Source: VXRJ01 sp965246995
GTDB taxonomy: Bacteria; Acidobacteriota; Vicinamibacteria; Vicinamibacterales; UBA8438
DNA length: 64,000 nt
Assembly (NCBI GenBank): GCA_965246995.1
Contig: OZ252008.1
Location: 2,914,001 to 2,978,000, forward strand
Direction of reading: 5' to 3'
Program-made: the position numbers and the translations under genes
The notes under the pieces: model-generated
What the model was told of the DNA's origin: nothing
Databases searched by the model: none
The model's input: only the letters and a program-made list of their open reading frames with translations
Shown: piece after piece, positions 63,845-64,000 of the stretch
Numbering within the stretch: the first letter of the stretch is position 1
Layout of the letters: each line of letters starts with the position of its first letter

Positions 63845-64000
63845 CTACTCCTTAGACAGGGGGCAGCTCACCATCCAGTTGATACCGAAGCGATCGGTCA
63901 ACATGCCAAAGTAGGAGCCCCAGAACTGCTCGCTGAGCGGCATCGTCACGGCCCCGCCCTCCGAGAGCTTCGCGCACAGTCTGTCACACTGCTCGCGGCT
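63845..64000 (-). CDS. VOC-family PhnB-like protein, partial at window edge
   Basis: The C-terminal 51 residues of a PhnB-type VOC protein: LCAKLSEGGAVTMPLSEQFWGSYFGMLTDRFGINWMVSCP, ending at TAG (63847-63845). QFWGSYFGMLTDRFGINWM is the diagnostic end of this branch. The start lies beyond the window. It ends 7 bp before the ABC ATPase start and could be in the same operon. Confidence 0.85.
   Translation of the reverse strand, partial: SREQCDRLCAKLSEGGAVTMPLSEQFWGSYFGMLTDRFGINWMVSCPLSKE

Overview
The window is about 64 kb of GC-rich bacterial DNA. Several traits point to an environmental Acidobacteriota, perhaps Vicinamibacteria-like. These are periplasmic PQQ dehydrogenases, a carboxypeptidase-regulatory/cytochrome c/propeller fusion, TonB receptors with a carboxypeptidase-like plug, many VOC proteins, and an AttH-type lipocalin with an ABC exporter. 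This placement is inference; there is no rRNA here.

Region 1 (1-11.6 kb) is a type I-E CRISPR-Cas locus read on the minus strand: cas3, cas8e, cse2, cas7e, cas5e, cas6e, cas1, cas2, leader, then a 24-repeat array. cas7e is split by an intact IS3-family element with a 3-bp target duplication, and cas3 has a single-base frameshift, while cas1-cas2 and the array look intact. A DEDDh (DnaQ-like) exonuclease starts 84 bp from cas3 on the opposite strand. Several spacers are duplicated, two pairs with differences in the seed.

Region 2 (11.6-25.6 kb) holds secreted and metabolic genes (dienelactone-hydrolase-like protein, cytochrome c/propeller protein, GyrI-like protein, VOC proteins, two PQQ dehydrogenases, a CsaA-like tRNA-binding protein). 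A patchwork of mobile debris interrupts it at 15.8-20.6 kb: a GIY-YIG fragment joined to an antitoxin tail, a PIN toxin, a decayed integrase, a 37-bp palindrome, a methyltransferase and an intact tyrosine integrase.

Region 3 (25.9-35.4 kb) is a decayed class 1 DISARM defence locus. It has a drmMI fragment, a 5'-truncated and twice frameshifted drmA, and drmB and drmC each cut by one deletion. hflC-hflK and a truncated IS1182-type transposase lie between drmMI and drmA. The remnant ends near the 3' end of a tRNA-Leu(TAA), a common island integration site.

Region 4 (35.4-64 kb) looks like mostly core chromosome: YyaL-type thioredoxin-domain protein, MBL hydrolase, VOC/TetR pair, pheA, YihY, a zinc-ribbon protein coupled to a biotin-dependent acyl-CoA carboxylase (beta then alpha), a possible nucleotidyltransferase toxin-antitoxin pair, an Ig/PKD lipoprotein, a truncated secretin, a ferredoxin, a D-threonine-aldolase-like enzyme, a copper cluster (copD, copC, a TonB receptor with four indels, a small Met/His-containing protein), propionyl-CoA synthetase, and an AttEFGH-like exporter set. 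Both recognised defence systems appear to have lost interference. Single-base indels recur in cas3, drmA and the TonB receptor gene, so sequencing error must be excluded before calling all of them real.
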